From NCBI RefSeq assembly GCF_029867415.1, contig NC_081184.1, positions 75,986,364 through 76,050,363 of the forward strand: a stretch of DNA of 64,000 nt. The letters run 5' to 3'. Shown in pieces: positions 32,490 through 43,012 of this stretch. The notes under the pieces are model-generated. The model did not search any database. It was given only the letters and a program-made list of their open reading frames with translations, and was not told the origin of the DNA. This DNA is from Vicia villosa (taxonomy: Eukaryota > Streptophyta > Magnoliopsida > Fabales > Fabaceae). Within the stretch, counting starts at the first letter, position 1; each line of letters opens with the position of its first letter. The translations under genes and the position numbers were made by a program.

Positions 32490-34860
32490 GTGTAGAGTAA
32501 ATTTCTTACAAAGGTTCATATCCAACTTAAGTGGAAAGACCAAAGCGTTTTCACCACTGCTTCGACTGAAGAATGAACACTTCATCTGGCAGAAAGAACA
32601 TCAAGAAGCTTTTGATAAAATCAAAGAATATCTAGTGAAGCCTCCTATACTGGCACCTCCTGTTAGAAATAGGCCCATGAGGTTATATGTAGAAGCCTCA
32701 GAATCGACTATAGGAAGTATGTTAGTTCAAGAAGCTAAAAATAGTGTCAAAAGACCTATATATTACCTTAGTCGAATGTTAAATGGTCTTGAAACTAGGT
32801 ATAGTGACATAGAAAAACTATGCATGTGTTTGTATTTCTCTTATATTAAACTAAAGCAATACATAAAGCCAGTTGATGTGTGTGTCTCTTCTCATTTTTA
32901 TATTATTAAACACATGTTGCCTAAACCAGTTCTGCATAATCGATTTGGTAAATGGGCATTGGCATTGACAGAGTACTCTCTGACCTATTCGCCTTTGAAA
33001 GCAATGATAGGGCAAGTGGTGGCGGATTTCCTTGTTGACCATTCAATGGTTGTTATGCCTCAAAACTATGTCGACTTAATGCCTTGGAAGTTTTTCTTCG
33101 ACGGCTCTAACCATAAAAATGGCGTTGGGATAGGAGGGATCATAATTTCTCCAAATGGAATTCCAGCAAAGTTCAAGTATACGATCGACGGTATCTACAC
33201 TAGTAATGAAGCAGAATATGAGTCTTTGATAACTGGACTTGAACTGCTACTAGAATTGGGGGCAAGGAATGTCGAAATTATGGGAGATTCTGAATTGGTA
33301 ATTAGACAAATCTCAAGGGAATACATATGTGTTAGAGAAAATTTAATCATGTACTTTGTGATTTCCATTAGATTGCTTAAGCAATTCAAACAGGCGAACA
33401 TTCGAAATATACCTCGACGAGAGAACCAAGAAGCTAATGACTTAGCACAAGAAGCTTCAGGATACAAGAAGAATGAAGATGGAGAACCTATTCAAGTAAG
33501 AATGAAGGTTCGAGCAACTTTATTATCTCCTGCAGATTTGTCGATTGTAAAATTAGGCGCGATAGATGCTGAAAATTTTGAAATTTTAACAATTGATAAT
33601 GCGCAAGATAACGACTGGCGTAAGCCATTGGTAGAATATTTGCATAATCCGACGGGTTCGACAGATAGAAAGATCAAATATAGGGCCCTCAGTTTTGTTT
33701 TAATTGAAAACGAATTATTTAAGAAAACAGCTGAAGGAGTATTGCTCAAATGCCTTTGAAAAATTGAGGCATGCATAGCAGTATCGAGTGTGCACAGTGG
33801 AGCATGTGGTGCACACCAAGCTGGACACAAATGAAATGGATTTTGATGCGTTCAGGTGTCTATTGGCCCTCAATGTTGAAAGATTGCATTGAGTTTGCTA
33901 AAGGCTGCCAAGAATGCCAAATGCATGGGGGCATCCCACATGTCCCTGCAAGTGAACTGCATGCCATTATAAAACCTTGGCCATTTAGAGGATGGGCCTT
34001 AGATGTGATTGGGGAAATAAAACCAGCTTCTTTGAAACAACAAAGATACATTTTAGTCGGCATTGATTATTTTAAAAATGGGTTGAGGCTGTAGCCTTAA
34101 GAAATTTCGATCAAGAGGTTGTGATTGATTTTATACAAAATCATATTATATGTCGGTTTGGAGGTCCTGAAACAATCACAACCGACCAGGGAACTGTGTT
34201 TACAGGGCAAAAAATGCAGGAATTTACGCAGGAAGTTGGCATAAAGTTGCTAACATTCACCCCTTATTATGCTCAGGCAAATGGCCAAGTCGAAGCTTCC
34301 AATGAAGTAATAATCAGCGTGATAAAAAGCATGTAGGGAAAAAGCCTAAAAATTAGCACCAGACACTAGACCAAGCCCTATGGGCATGTAGGACCTCTCT
34401 CAAAGAAGCAACAGTGGCAACACCATTTCGACTTGCATATGGACATGATGTTGTGTTGCCAGTGGAGATACATGTTCAATCGGTAAGAATTCAAAGACAA
34501 CATGAAATACCGTATGAGGATTATTGGAATATGATGGCAGATGAAATCGTCGACCTAAACGAAGAGAAAATGTTGGCTCTTGATTCACTAAGGAGACATA
34601 AAGATAGAGTAGCCAGAGCCTATAATAAGACAGTAAAAGATAAAGTGTTTGCTATCGATGACTTAGTCTGGAAAGTTATTTTTCCAATGGACAAGAATGA
34701 TAGGGTTTTGGGAAAATGGTCCCCAAATTGGGAAGGGCCTTTTAAGATAGTGCGTGTATTATCCAATAACGCCTATGAAGTCAAAGAGCTAGCATTAGAC
34801 AGACGGGGTCTTGAAGATAAATGGGAAATATTTAAAGAGGTATAGGCCTATTCTTCAAGA
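32490..34860 (+). pseudogene. Element B pol: RT end, RNase H, aRNase H, integrase, broken
   Basis: The first 1.27 kb is one open frame: RT thumb/connection (RFISNLSGK), first RNase H (YVEASESTIGSM, YYLSRMLNG) and archaeal-type RNase H (FDGSNHKNG, NEAEYESL, GDSELV). The integrase is then disrupted: TGA at 33757-33759, a one-base loss near 33828, a frameshift near 34073, another near 34325 and TAG near 34354 where a Trp is expected. The catalytic Glu is still present (GQVEASNE near 34290). The C-terminal WEGPFKIVRV module is visible near 34730. It belongs to the same family as A but is more decayed. Confidence 0.88.
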
Positions 34861-35046
34861 AGTTAAAATTACACAAGAATAAATGTTGAGCATTTGAAGC
34901 TGGAGAGAACAGGATTTATTCGAAACCAGTTAAGTTACAAAAAAATTTAATAAGAGTCACACACAAGTTCACAAAGGAAAGAGATATTAAAATGTTAAAG
35001 CCATTATCCAAAATTACAAATAAAGAGTTATAAAAATGCGGGAGAG

Positions 35047-35352
35047 TTAAAAGTGGCAAAACAAATTTTGAAAAGAATGCAACTCGCCACTACGTTCGAC
35101 AGTTTTGAATTCGAGATCTTCAGTTTCAGCTTTGATTGCTGTAATCTCTTGCTCGACAAAAGAAATCTGTTCACTAACGATCACAGCATCCTGAGCAGTC
35201 TTATTGATTTTCTCCTGAGTTGGGTTAATAAGTTGGTCGACCAACTTTTCCTTATCCTTAGCCACTGACTCCAACTCCTTCTCCAAGGCAGAAATTTGAT
35301 GACGTATCTCGTTCGCTCTTTTTTGTTTTAGAGATAGCTGCGTTTTGGCGTC
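35047..35352 (-). pseudogene. Element B antisense ORF, C-terminal coiled coil (left piece)
   Basis: On the minus strand this is a heptad-rich, Lys/Glu-rich sequence (LEKELESVAKDKEKLVDQL) ending at 35047. The frame is open from 35352, exactly where element C is inserted. It continues in the same frame on the other side at 63739 once C and one copy of the target duplication are removed, so this is one gene split by 28 kb. The N-terminal transposon-protein domain would lie beyond the window. Confidence 0.8.
35348..35352. repeat. Target-site duplication of element C, left copy (GCGTC)
   Basis: Matches GTGTC at 63739-63743 except for one C/T difference at a CpG, as expected from deamination after insertion. 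Confidence 0.85.
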
Positions 35353-37978
35353 TGTAGCAACCTTCCCTAAAAATAAAAGGTTTTAGAGTCGCCACCTATT
35401 CTACCAGGGCGAATAGGAAACCTTACGCAGTTAAGAGATTCGGGTAAGTTTATTATAATTAGGTCAAGGGAAGGTGTTAGGCACCCTTAACCCTTTCCTA
35501 AGGGTTGTATTGTAAAGTAAAGGTTTATGGCAAAATCATTGAGGTTTATAGCTAAAGAGGTGAAGAGGGTGAAAAGTGAGATTTTGAATGAATTGAAATT
35601 TTAGGGAAGGGGACTCGCCTTGTTGCCAAGTGCCTACGTACCTCCTTATGGAGGATCAGAGTCAACGTAGTTCGGGGAACGGGTTGTACGCCTTGGATTT
35701 GATGTGAATAATTAAAGGTATTTTGAGTTACCTGTCGCAGTTTTAGAAATTTGTAATTCGAATATGAAAGGAATGTTTTGATTGTAGCGTACAACCCTGG
35801 TTTGATATGTTTTCGTTAGGTGCGATGATCAATAGATTTGATCATTATAGTTAACGAATTAGATAAAGTATTGCTAACCATTCTGACAGATAAATTTGAT
35901 CGTCACGAACAACAAATGAAGTGTATTTTAGTTTTACATAATTAAAATTTCAGTTTTACCATCACCTCTCATAACCAATAGATTTGGTTATTACATGACA
36001 ACGAATTTCATTATTTGTGCTTTATTATTTTATTTCTCGCCAATGCGATCATTAGGTATGATCGGATCAAGGAGAAAATTAGCCAAGAACCAGTTGAATT
36101 AGAATTAATATTAACAAATGAATTAATTAGATTAAATTTATTTCTCACCAATGCGACCAATAGGTATAGTCGGATCGAGGAGAAAATTAAGAAATTAATT
36201 AAACTCGAATTAATATAAATAAAAAAAATTTAATTAGTTTTCATTCTATTTTGCAAAGGGGCGTATTGTTAATTAGATTAGTAAACATGGGGGGTGTGAA
36301 TAGCTCAGGGTAGGCCCATGAAGGCTAAAGATCCGTTGGATCCAGTGTATTGAGGGTGTATGGATTATGATAGGATAGAGAGATCTATGCCATAGATCTG
36401 GATCTAATGGCCTGCCTGTAGCCTGAGGTGAGAGTGCACCAGAAAAGATGCGCACTGGATCATGTCCAGATACGCCAACAGGCGGCCATAGCTTGGCCAC
36501 ACGTCATCCATCCAGGGCGCATGTTTTGTCTACTTAAATCAAGTTATGAGCCGATGGCTCAATTTTTCCTTTCTTTTCTCTCTCTTCCCTCGTTTCTCAC
36601 TCTCTTTTCTCTCAGACGCCCAGGAAAACCCAGAAAAACCCTTTCTGGCCGCCATCGGCCACCCCCTACACAACCCCAAAACCACCGTGAAACCCAATTT
36701 CCTGATGAATCTTCATTGGAAACTTCAACCATAGAACCCAGATTCGCCCAGAATGATGAACCCAGATGAAGATCTTCATGATCTTCATCTTCCCCATCCC
36801 AACCTTCAATTACGAACCCAACAAACATAAACCCTAACCCCAATAATATGAACCCTAAGCCCCAAATTCTAACAAGATCAGAGTATGCATGCAAATCAAC
36901 ATCAATAAACAAACCCTAAAGCTAAGTTTCCGATCTGGTTACCTTGTTTCTTGTATTCAGGAACGTGTAAGCTGCCTCGATCGATTTTTAATCCTCTTTC
37001 TTTTCTGTTGTCGCAGGTCAAGTCAAAGATGAAGATGATCGTGGTTCGCGGCGAAATCCTTAGGGTTCTCCAAATCTCCGAATCCCCTCCCTCATCTCAT
37101 CTCTTTTTAATTTATAGCTTAGGGTTTAGATTTAGATTAGGAATTATTAGATTAGATTTCAGCTTTATTGTTTGATTCGTTCACTGATTTGTAATTGATT
37201 TGCGTTTGATTTAATGAAAAGATTGTATTTGATTTCCTTTGTGTTTTGATTTGATTTTGTTTTCTTGTTATGATTTGAGTTTGATTCACTGAAGATTCAT
37301 GGGCCTGGGCAAGAAACGAATTAGGGTTTCACAAGGTTGATGGAAGCGCAACTAGGGTTTGCTTCGTGAGGCTGGAAGTTGGGGGAGGTGAACAGGACCC
37401 GGGTCGGTTTGATCCGGTCCACTCCCTGACCCAGTTGGCCCAATACCTGGATCCTCGGTCCAGAATCACTAACCCAGCCCACTTTGCCTAATTACCCAAT
37501 TATCTAATAAAGTTAATAACAATACTAATTAACAATAATATTCAAATTAATAATAATAGTTCTAATAATACTTATTGACAACAATTAATAATTATATTAA
37601 TACTAACGATAATAATAATTAATAATACTTATTTAATATTAATAATCATAATACTAATCTTAATATTAATAGTAAGAATTAATAATACTAACACTAATAA
37701 TTCATAGTTAGTAACAATAATAATAATATTATTTGGTAAAAATGAAAAATAATAAAATGATTAAATGATGCGAAAAAATAAAACAAATGGGCCAAAAAGT
37801 AAATTGGATTCCAAATGTTTGCTATTCACACCTCCATTTTATTTCAACCAATTTATAAGGGAATTTTATAAGAGGTTGAGTTTAACAATAGATATTTTAA
37901 ACCCCATGACTCTTAATTTTAACACCCTTAATAAATTAAAAGACGTGAATTGTATCGGGTAAATTTTGGGGTATGACA
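35353..37978 (-). repeat. 3' LTR of element C
   Basis: 2626 bp; on the minus strand it starts TGTCATACCCCAAAATTT and ends GGTTGCTACA. It pairs with 60277-63738. It contains a nearly pure A/T stretch (37500-37735), a TATA box and a degenerate ~106-bp duplication at 36030-36190. A Gly-rich frame at 36559-36912 (minus) is open in both LTRs but shows no domain. Confidence 0.93.
37108..37118 (-). promoter_or_regulatory. LTR TATA box of element C
   Basis: On the minus strand AGCTATAAATT lies about 860 bp into the LTR. The same motif recurs in the 5' LTR near 62013. Confidence 0.5.
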
Positions 37979-37998
37979 GCTGCCCCTATTTAATTATC
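37979..37998 (-). promoter_or_regulatory. Polypurine tract of element C
   Basis: The minus strand reads AATAGGGGCAGC directly before the LTR start TGTCATACCCC, matching the tracts of the plus-strand Ogre elements. This fixes the orientation of C. Confidence 0.88.
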
Positions 37999-38164
37999 TT
38001 GGATTGAATGACGTGAGAATACGCAGGTCTCACGCTTTTCGAATCGAAGAGTTATTAAATAATGGAAGACCCCTGAATTTACCTTGTGCTCGAGTGTGAG
38101 AAAAAAATAATCGCCTTGCTAAAGCCTGAGACTTACATAGCAAGGACTTGCAGTTAGTTGTGTG

Positions 38165-38470
38165 ATCAGCTTGCTATAGTGCTAGCAAGCTTTCGCAGTT
38201 TGTGAACCCTCACTTACTATAGTTCTAGTAAGTTTTCGTAGTTTGCGTAACCCAAAAGGATCACTTGCTATAGTTCTAGCAAGTTCACCTGCACCAATAG
38301 GAGTCATTTGTCCTGGTTCAGACAAGTTTACCTGCACCAATAGGATCACTTGCTCTGGTTCGGACAAGCTTACCTGCACCAATAGGAGCCACTTGCCCTG
38401 GTTCGGAGAAGTTTACCTGCACCAATAGGAGTCACTTGCCCTGGTTCGGACAAGTTTACCTGTATAGAAG
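38165..38470 (-). repeat. 43-bp tandem array in 3' UTR of element C
   Basis: GCACCAATAGGA-containing units start near 38291, 38334, 38376 and 38419 (spacing 42-43 bp). They are preceded by three related units centred on CTTGCTATAGTTCTAGCAAG, itself an inverted repeat. The location matches the arrays of the two plus-strand Ogres; the sequence does not. Confidence 0.88.
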
Positions 38471-39024
38471 ATTGTTTTGTAAATGCGTATGCATTATGCG
38501 TATGCATCATGCGTATGCATATGACCCTGTTGTTTGTATAATGTAGATGTATGAATGTTTACACATGTGAATGTTGCGTGTATGCAAACGAGTATGTGTG
38601 TATGATAACCCCAACGCCTTATCTCCTTGTCACCCATTGAATTTGTTTAACCCTTTTTGAAGTGTTCGCAAATCCTAGTTCGGATTGTGCTTGAATGATC
38701 CATTGATAATGTCCTTTGTAAGTGAATCGTGGTAGATCAGAGTGATCGCATCGTAAGGAGTATGTAGCCTTCCGGAGATTTCGTAGTTTTATTCCATTGC
38801 TTTTGTATTGAAAGTTTGTAAGTTTCTCATTTTAAATCCAAGTTAAGGTTTATGAAAATGATTTATCCTTTGCAAATGGCATTGAAATGACGAGAAAGCG
38901 TAGTATGAAAGAAAAGAAGACTTTTATTGATATTGTCTTGAATTGGCGAATGTACAAAAATGCGAGAAAGGAAAATGACAAATAGAAATGATATTAATAT
39001 TGTCGTTGCTCCTTTGTTATCGAG

Positions 39025-39029
39025 GGCCC
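39025..39029. repeat. Target-site duplication of Athila D, left copy (GGCCC)
   Basis: Identical to 50128-50132. Confidence 0.95.
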
Positions 39030-40474
39030 TGATCGGAAAATAGCAAGTGTACTACTTTTGTTACCGATGTAGTTATTAAAATGGAGTTGAATCCAAGTAT
39101 CGATCACAAGGACTGCGAATAAAGTATAAGCCAGTACTAAATTTCAATTGAACAAAAAGCTATTGTTGGTTTTTTTTTTATTCGCTTGATGAAACTACTA
39201 ACTGTTTATAATTAAAAACGATAAGTAAATGATGATTTGGTTCACAAATGAGAAAGCATGCTAAGGTTGATGTATAAATCTTATGTAACTCCTTGAAAAC
39301 ACCGTTGTTCATGAAAAGATGTGACCACAATTGAGTATCAATTCCATAAAATAGTTTTCCCTAATTCCTTAGTGGAGAACTTCTTAATACTTAAAAGTCA
39401 ATTTCAATTCCTCAATAATTGATTTTAGTATTAAGGCATTATGCATCGTGTTCTAGAATGGATGATCACTATGGTGAAATCCTTATTCCTAAGCGATTTA
39501 CCGGTAATGCTTTGATTCAAAATGCATTAGAGTGGTGTGTCAAGCCTAACCCTAATCATAAATCAACAAAATATTTTTCCAATACAATGAAGCATGAAAA
39601 TCTTTGAATCATAAACTCAAATTATAAAAACATCAAATTCATCACAACGGTTTTAACAAGTCATTACATGAAAAGATTTAGGGACATCACCCTAGCATAA
39701 AATAGTTTAGCTACTCATAATGTTTAAGAAAATAACAAGAGTAATTGAAGTCATTACAAGAAATTATCGGTTGATATGATCTCCAATCGCGAGTGCTCTT
39801 GAAGATCTCTTCCAAAACCCTTGACTCTTCTTTCTCTGTAATTCTCTATGCTCAATGATCCAAGATGCCTTCACCCTTCTTCCCGTTAGGTTTTAGTAGT
39901 GTTGGCTCACTTCCTCCGCATCCGAAAGGTCCGAAATACCCTTAATGAGATCCATGCTTTCAAAATTACAAAACTTGAACATCTGCCCGCGCCTAACAAC
40001 ACGGTCCGTGTGCAGGAACACGGGTGCCCGTGTTGTTCCTCTGGTCAGCTCTCAAAAATTTCCTTTCCACGCATCTTTCCACACGGGCCGTGTGCAGGAA
40101 CACGGGTGCCCGTGTGAAACCTCTGTTTTGCTTCTCAAAAACATCTTTCCAGCCATCTTTTGACACGGCCCGTGTGCATGCACACGGGTGCCCGTGTGAA
40201 CCTTCATCTTTGGTTCTTTCAGCTTCTTTTTTCGCCCCGAAGTGTCCTAAGTTCCTATCTCATTCCTGGGTCAACCTGGCCAACAACAAACTAACAACCA
40301 ACGCATAAAATGGCACTTTTATAAAACTTAAAACACACTAGCATGCAAAACTCAAACAACCGACAAATTAAGAAACTTATAATAAAACCTATAACAATGC
40401 CACTTAGTATTACCAAGATTATGACTTTTGGTCGGAAAAAGGTGCGGAAACTTACTAGAAATGGTGACCGATCA
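39030..40474 (-). repeat. 3' LTR of Athila D
   Basis: 1445 bp. The plus strand reads TGATCGG to CCGATCA, a perfect terminal inverted repeat. It includes three CACGGG dyad pairs at 39998-40198. Confidence 0.95.
39998..40198. repeat. Three CACGGG dyad pairs in Athila 3' LTR
   Basis: Copies at 39998-40034, 40080-40116 and 40163-40198, about 82 bp apart. Each has a CACGG(G/T)CCGTG dyad, a 6-8-nt spacer and a CACGGGTGCCCGTG dyad. Confidence 0.9.
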
Positions 40475-40490
40475 CAACCCCACACTTATC
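40475..40490 (-). promoter_or_regulatory. Polypurine tract of Athila D
   Basis: The minus strand reads AAGTGTGGGGTTG directly before the LTR start TGATCGGTCACC. Confidence 0.8.
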
Positions 40491-41842
40491 TCATTGCTTG
40501 TCCTCAAGTGATGTATCGAGTCAAAACAAAGGTCACCGACGAGACTCTTTTCTCCACAACACAACCAGGTTTTTCGCACGATTCCTACACTTAGCAATCG
40601 AGTGTAAGGTTTCCTTTTTCAGACTATCAATGGCATTCCCACTTTCGAACACGCTTTTCACCTGCAAGCTTTTCACACTCTCACAAAATCTCTCCGGGTT
40701 AAAGTGTCTACACTCATAATATCAAGGCATGCATATTACTTTCAACTTTGAATAAATCCTCAAATCACTACACACAGAGATTACACACACTTTATGAGGT
40801 CTTAGGGATGTAACGTGGCTTTGGTTTGGTGGGTAAACAAAGAACGGGGTAACAAATGGTTTAGGTGCTCGGCATTACATAGGATTCACTTCTCTACTCA
40901 TTTTGACCTGAATCATAAGAATGGGGTTTGAACCTTTTACAGATTAAAAGTGGACCGGGGCAAATATCTTATTCCGCTTTGCAATTTAAACCTCTTTTTG
41001 TTGGTTTTCACAAGATCATATTCATCTTTTCTCTCTCTTTTTTTTTTTTAAGATATTCTTTTTTTCTTTTTTCTTGCCCCCCTTTTCACTGGTTCACAAC
41101 CCCACACTTAGATCCTTTTAGTGTCTTACAATTGATTAATCATGAATGCCGAGCGATGACATGAACAATGAGATAACGGGTGATAAACAGACTAACACAA
41201 TGAACAAAACAACATAAACTATGGCTCAAAGGGGGTTAACGATGGATAACATGCATACGGGATGGTTAGAAAGGCTCGGGGTTACGGAGAAAAAAAAACT
41301 TGCCTCAGTGTGTGCTTTCATAGTGTGCTTGTGTTATGAGAAAATACGCAAAATCAAAGTGAATAGTGCCATACCTGACTGAGCTCTCATAAGGATGTTA
41401 TAAATTTGGCTCTGACATCTCACCGGGTAGGTTAAGCTTGCATGCTTCACAGTGCTCTAAGTGTTCTGCAATTTCCTTTCCTCCAAAGTTCACCATACTC
41501 TCTCTTGGTTCAGTGTTCTCCTCATTGCGTCCAACCTTCTTTTCTTTGATTGTGTCAACTTCCGTGGTGCCTGTAGAGATCAAGTGTGAGATGTGTTGTT
41601 CAACCACTATCTAGTCATTCGCCCCCCTCCGACTTGTATCCAACCTGGTAACACAATGGCAGCACTGCAAACTCGAAATAAACATAAAAACAGGAAGACA
41701 AAAGAAGAAAAAAATTCAAATTAAAACAAACTAAACTATGAATTCAAAAAAAACAGAAAGCAAAGCAAAATAGATCCTCCCCCACACTTGAACTAAACAT
41801 TGTCTCAATGTTTTAATTCCAGTGTGACGGAGATTACCAATC
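40491..41842 (-). other. Athila D 3' noncoding region
   Basis: About 1.35 kb with no frame I can support. It has long pyrimidine runs near 41030-41090 on the plus strand and a second copy of the CCCCACACTTAGAT-like PPT phrase near 41099-41112. Confidence 0.6.
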
Positions 41843-42332
41843 TCACTGATAAGGCGGTGGAGGAGGAGGATCCTGAGGAAATTGCAACATGAGGCGTCGC
41901 ATCATCTCCTGGACATCATCCATCACGGCTCCTTGTCTGAACAATTCAACACCCTGTCGTGTTTGCTCGGTGCGGAGAGCGCCAATCTCCGTTTGCACCC
42001 ACCCCCATTGATCCTGAGTCATGGAAGATGATCCAACAGTGTGCTGGAAAAACTGTCTAGGGGGCGGGACAGGGCGATCCTGGGCGGGGAGGTCATCTTC
42101 CATGTCATCACCTGCAAAATTATGGTCATGTGGAGGGCTTTCACCCATAAACTCACCTGTAGCTAGCTTTGTGTTCAGGAAGTGCAAACGTAATGCCATG
42201 GGCATTCTCTTCTTGGTCCCCTCTACGAACGGTTGCCCGAGTTGGAGCGCGACGGACCCGCTGCCTCGGTTGGGAGGGTTCGGCAAAATCATCCCGAACA
42301 TTACGGCGTGTGGTTGTCTTTCGGGGAGGCAT
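41843..42332 (-). pseudogene. Athila D 3' ORF (env position), internally deleted
   Basis: On the minus strand a start at 42332 gives a basic MPPRKTTTRRN N-terminus. About 50 residues later this frame runs into an early stop, while another frame picks up a protein with an acidic stretch, a helical segment (QTEIGALRTEQTRQGVEL) and a proline-rich end (DPPPPPPYQ). The two halves look like the ends of the longer ORF that Athila elements carry in the env position, joined by an out-of-frame deletion near 42180. No transmembrane segment remains. Confidence 0.6.
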
Positions 42333-43012
42333 TGTAATAGCTCTGCAAGAAAAAGTTAACAAAAACACACAAATAACACAAGGAAAAATTCGGAAAAATA
42401 AAATTGCACGAAATCAAAAATCTGAACCGATAGAAGTGAAGAGGATGGAGAGTAGAACAACTTTTGTGAAAGCACTAAGGTGTTTTGATGGGTGGTTGAT
42501 GGTGGTATGATGAGTTTAGTGAAGGTGGAGGCTAGGGTTTAATGGAGGATGAGAAAGAAAAGTGGGAGAATGAATGGAAAGAAGAAGAAGATTGGTTATA
42601 ATGGAGATGGGCCCCACATGGGGTTTTAAAAAAAAATTGAAAAATTCTGCCCCGCACAGCTCACACGGTCCGTGTCCCTGCACACGGGCGGCCGTGTGAA
42701 AAAGCTGGATTGGCAATTGGTGGCGTGCTGAGGGCAACACGGGCCGTGTTGGTGCACACGGGTGCCCGTGTTGCAAGTGCTGAAGCCACTTTTTTAAATT
42801 TTTTATTTCTTCTTTTCAGTCAGTTTTCAATGCACCAAAAATGGACACTCTCCGTGCCTTTTTACTCGAGTTGCGTCTACCGGTCCAAACTCTACCACCT
42901 ACAAAAGAAACGAAATAAAACAAAGAAAATGAAAGTTAACGGAAACAAACGTGGGTTGCCTCCCACGGAGCGCTTCGTTTAACGTCGCATGGCTCGACGG
43001 TCCATCGTCCTA
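42333..43012 (-). other. Athila D spacer between integrase and 3' ORF
   Basis: No gene. It holds two further CACGGG dyad pairs (42662-42698 and 42736-42772), about 75 bp apart. Confidence 0.75.

Larger units (their letters stand above)
32487..35352 (+). mobile_element. Element B: Tat-lineage retrotransposon, left part in window
   Basis: The oldest layer. It begins abruptly inside the RT C-terminal region where element A is inserted, runs through RNase H, aRNase H and integrase, and ends at 35352 inside an antisense ORF where element C is inserted. It resumes at 63739. Confidence 0.85.
37979..39024 (-). other. 3' UTR of element C (distal part)
   Basis: Noncoding. It contains the 43-bp array and a run of ATGCGTATGCAT-like palindromic repeats near 38480-38520. 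The proximal part of the UTR is at 50133-50223, on the far side of the Athila. Confidence 0.8.

Noticed and set aside
36428..36769. Plus-strand frame with a CT-rich leader in the element C LTR (also 61330-61698)
   Set aside because: Looks like a gene leader, but it is antisense to the element, has no recognisable domain, and is open largely because of proline-rich low complexity.
36559..36912. Gly-rich minus-strand frame in the element C LTR (also 61482-61841)
   Set aside because: Open in both LTRs, but complementary to the CT/CCC-rich stretch and without a domain. Kept only as a remark under the LTR.
39998..40198. CRISPR-like spacing of the CACGGG dyads
   Set aside because: Plant nuclear retrotransposon context, only three units per LTR and no cas genes; the similarity is superficial.
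39899..40308. Overlapping frames through the CACGGG dyads in the Athila LTR
   Set aside because: Frames are open in several registers because of the repeated dyads; this is a noncoding LTR repeat.
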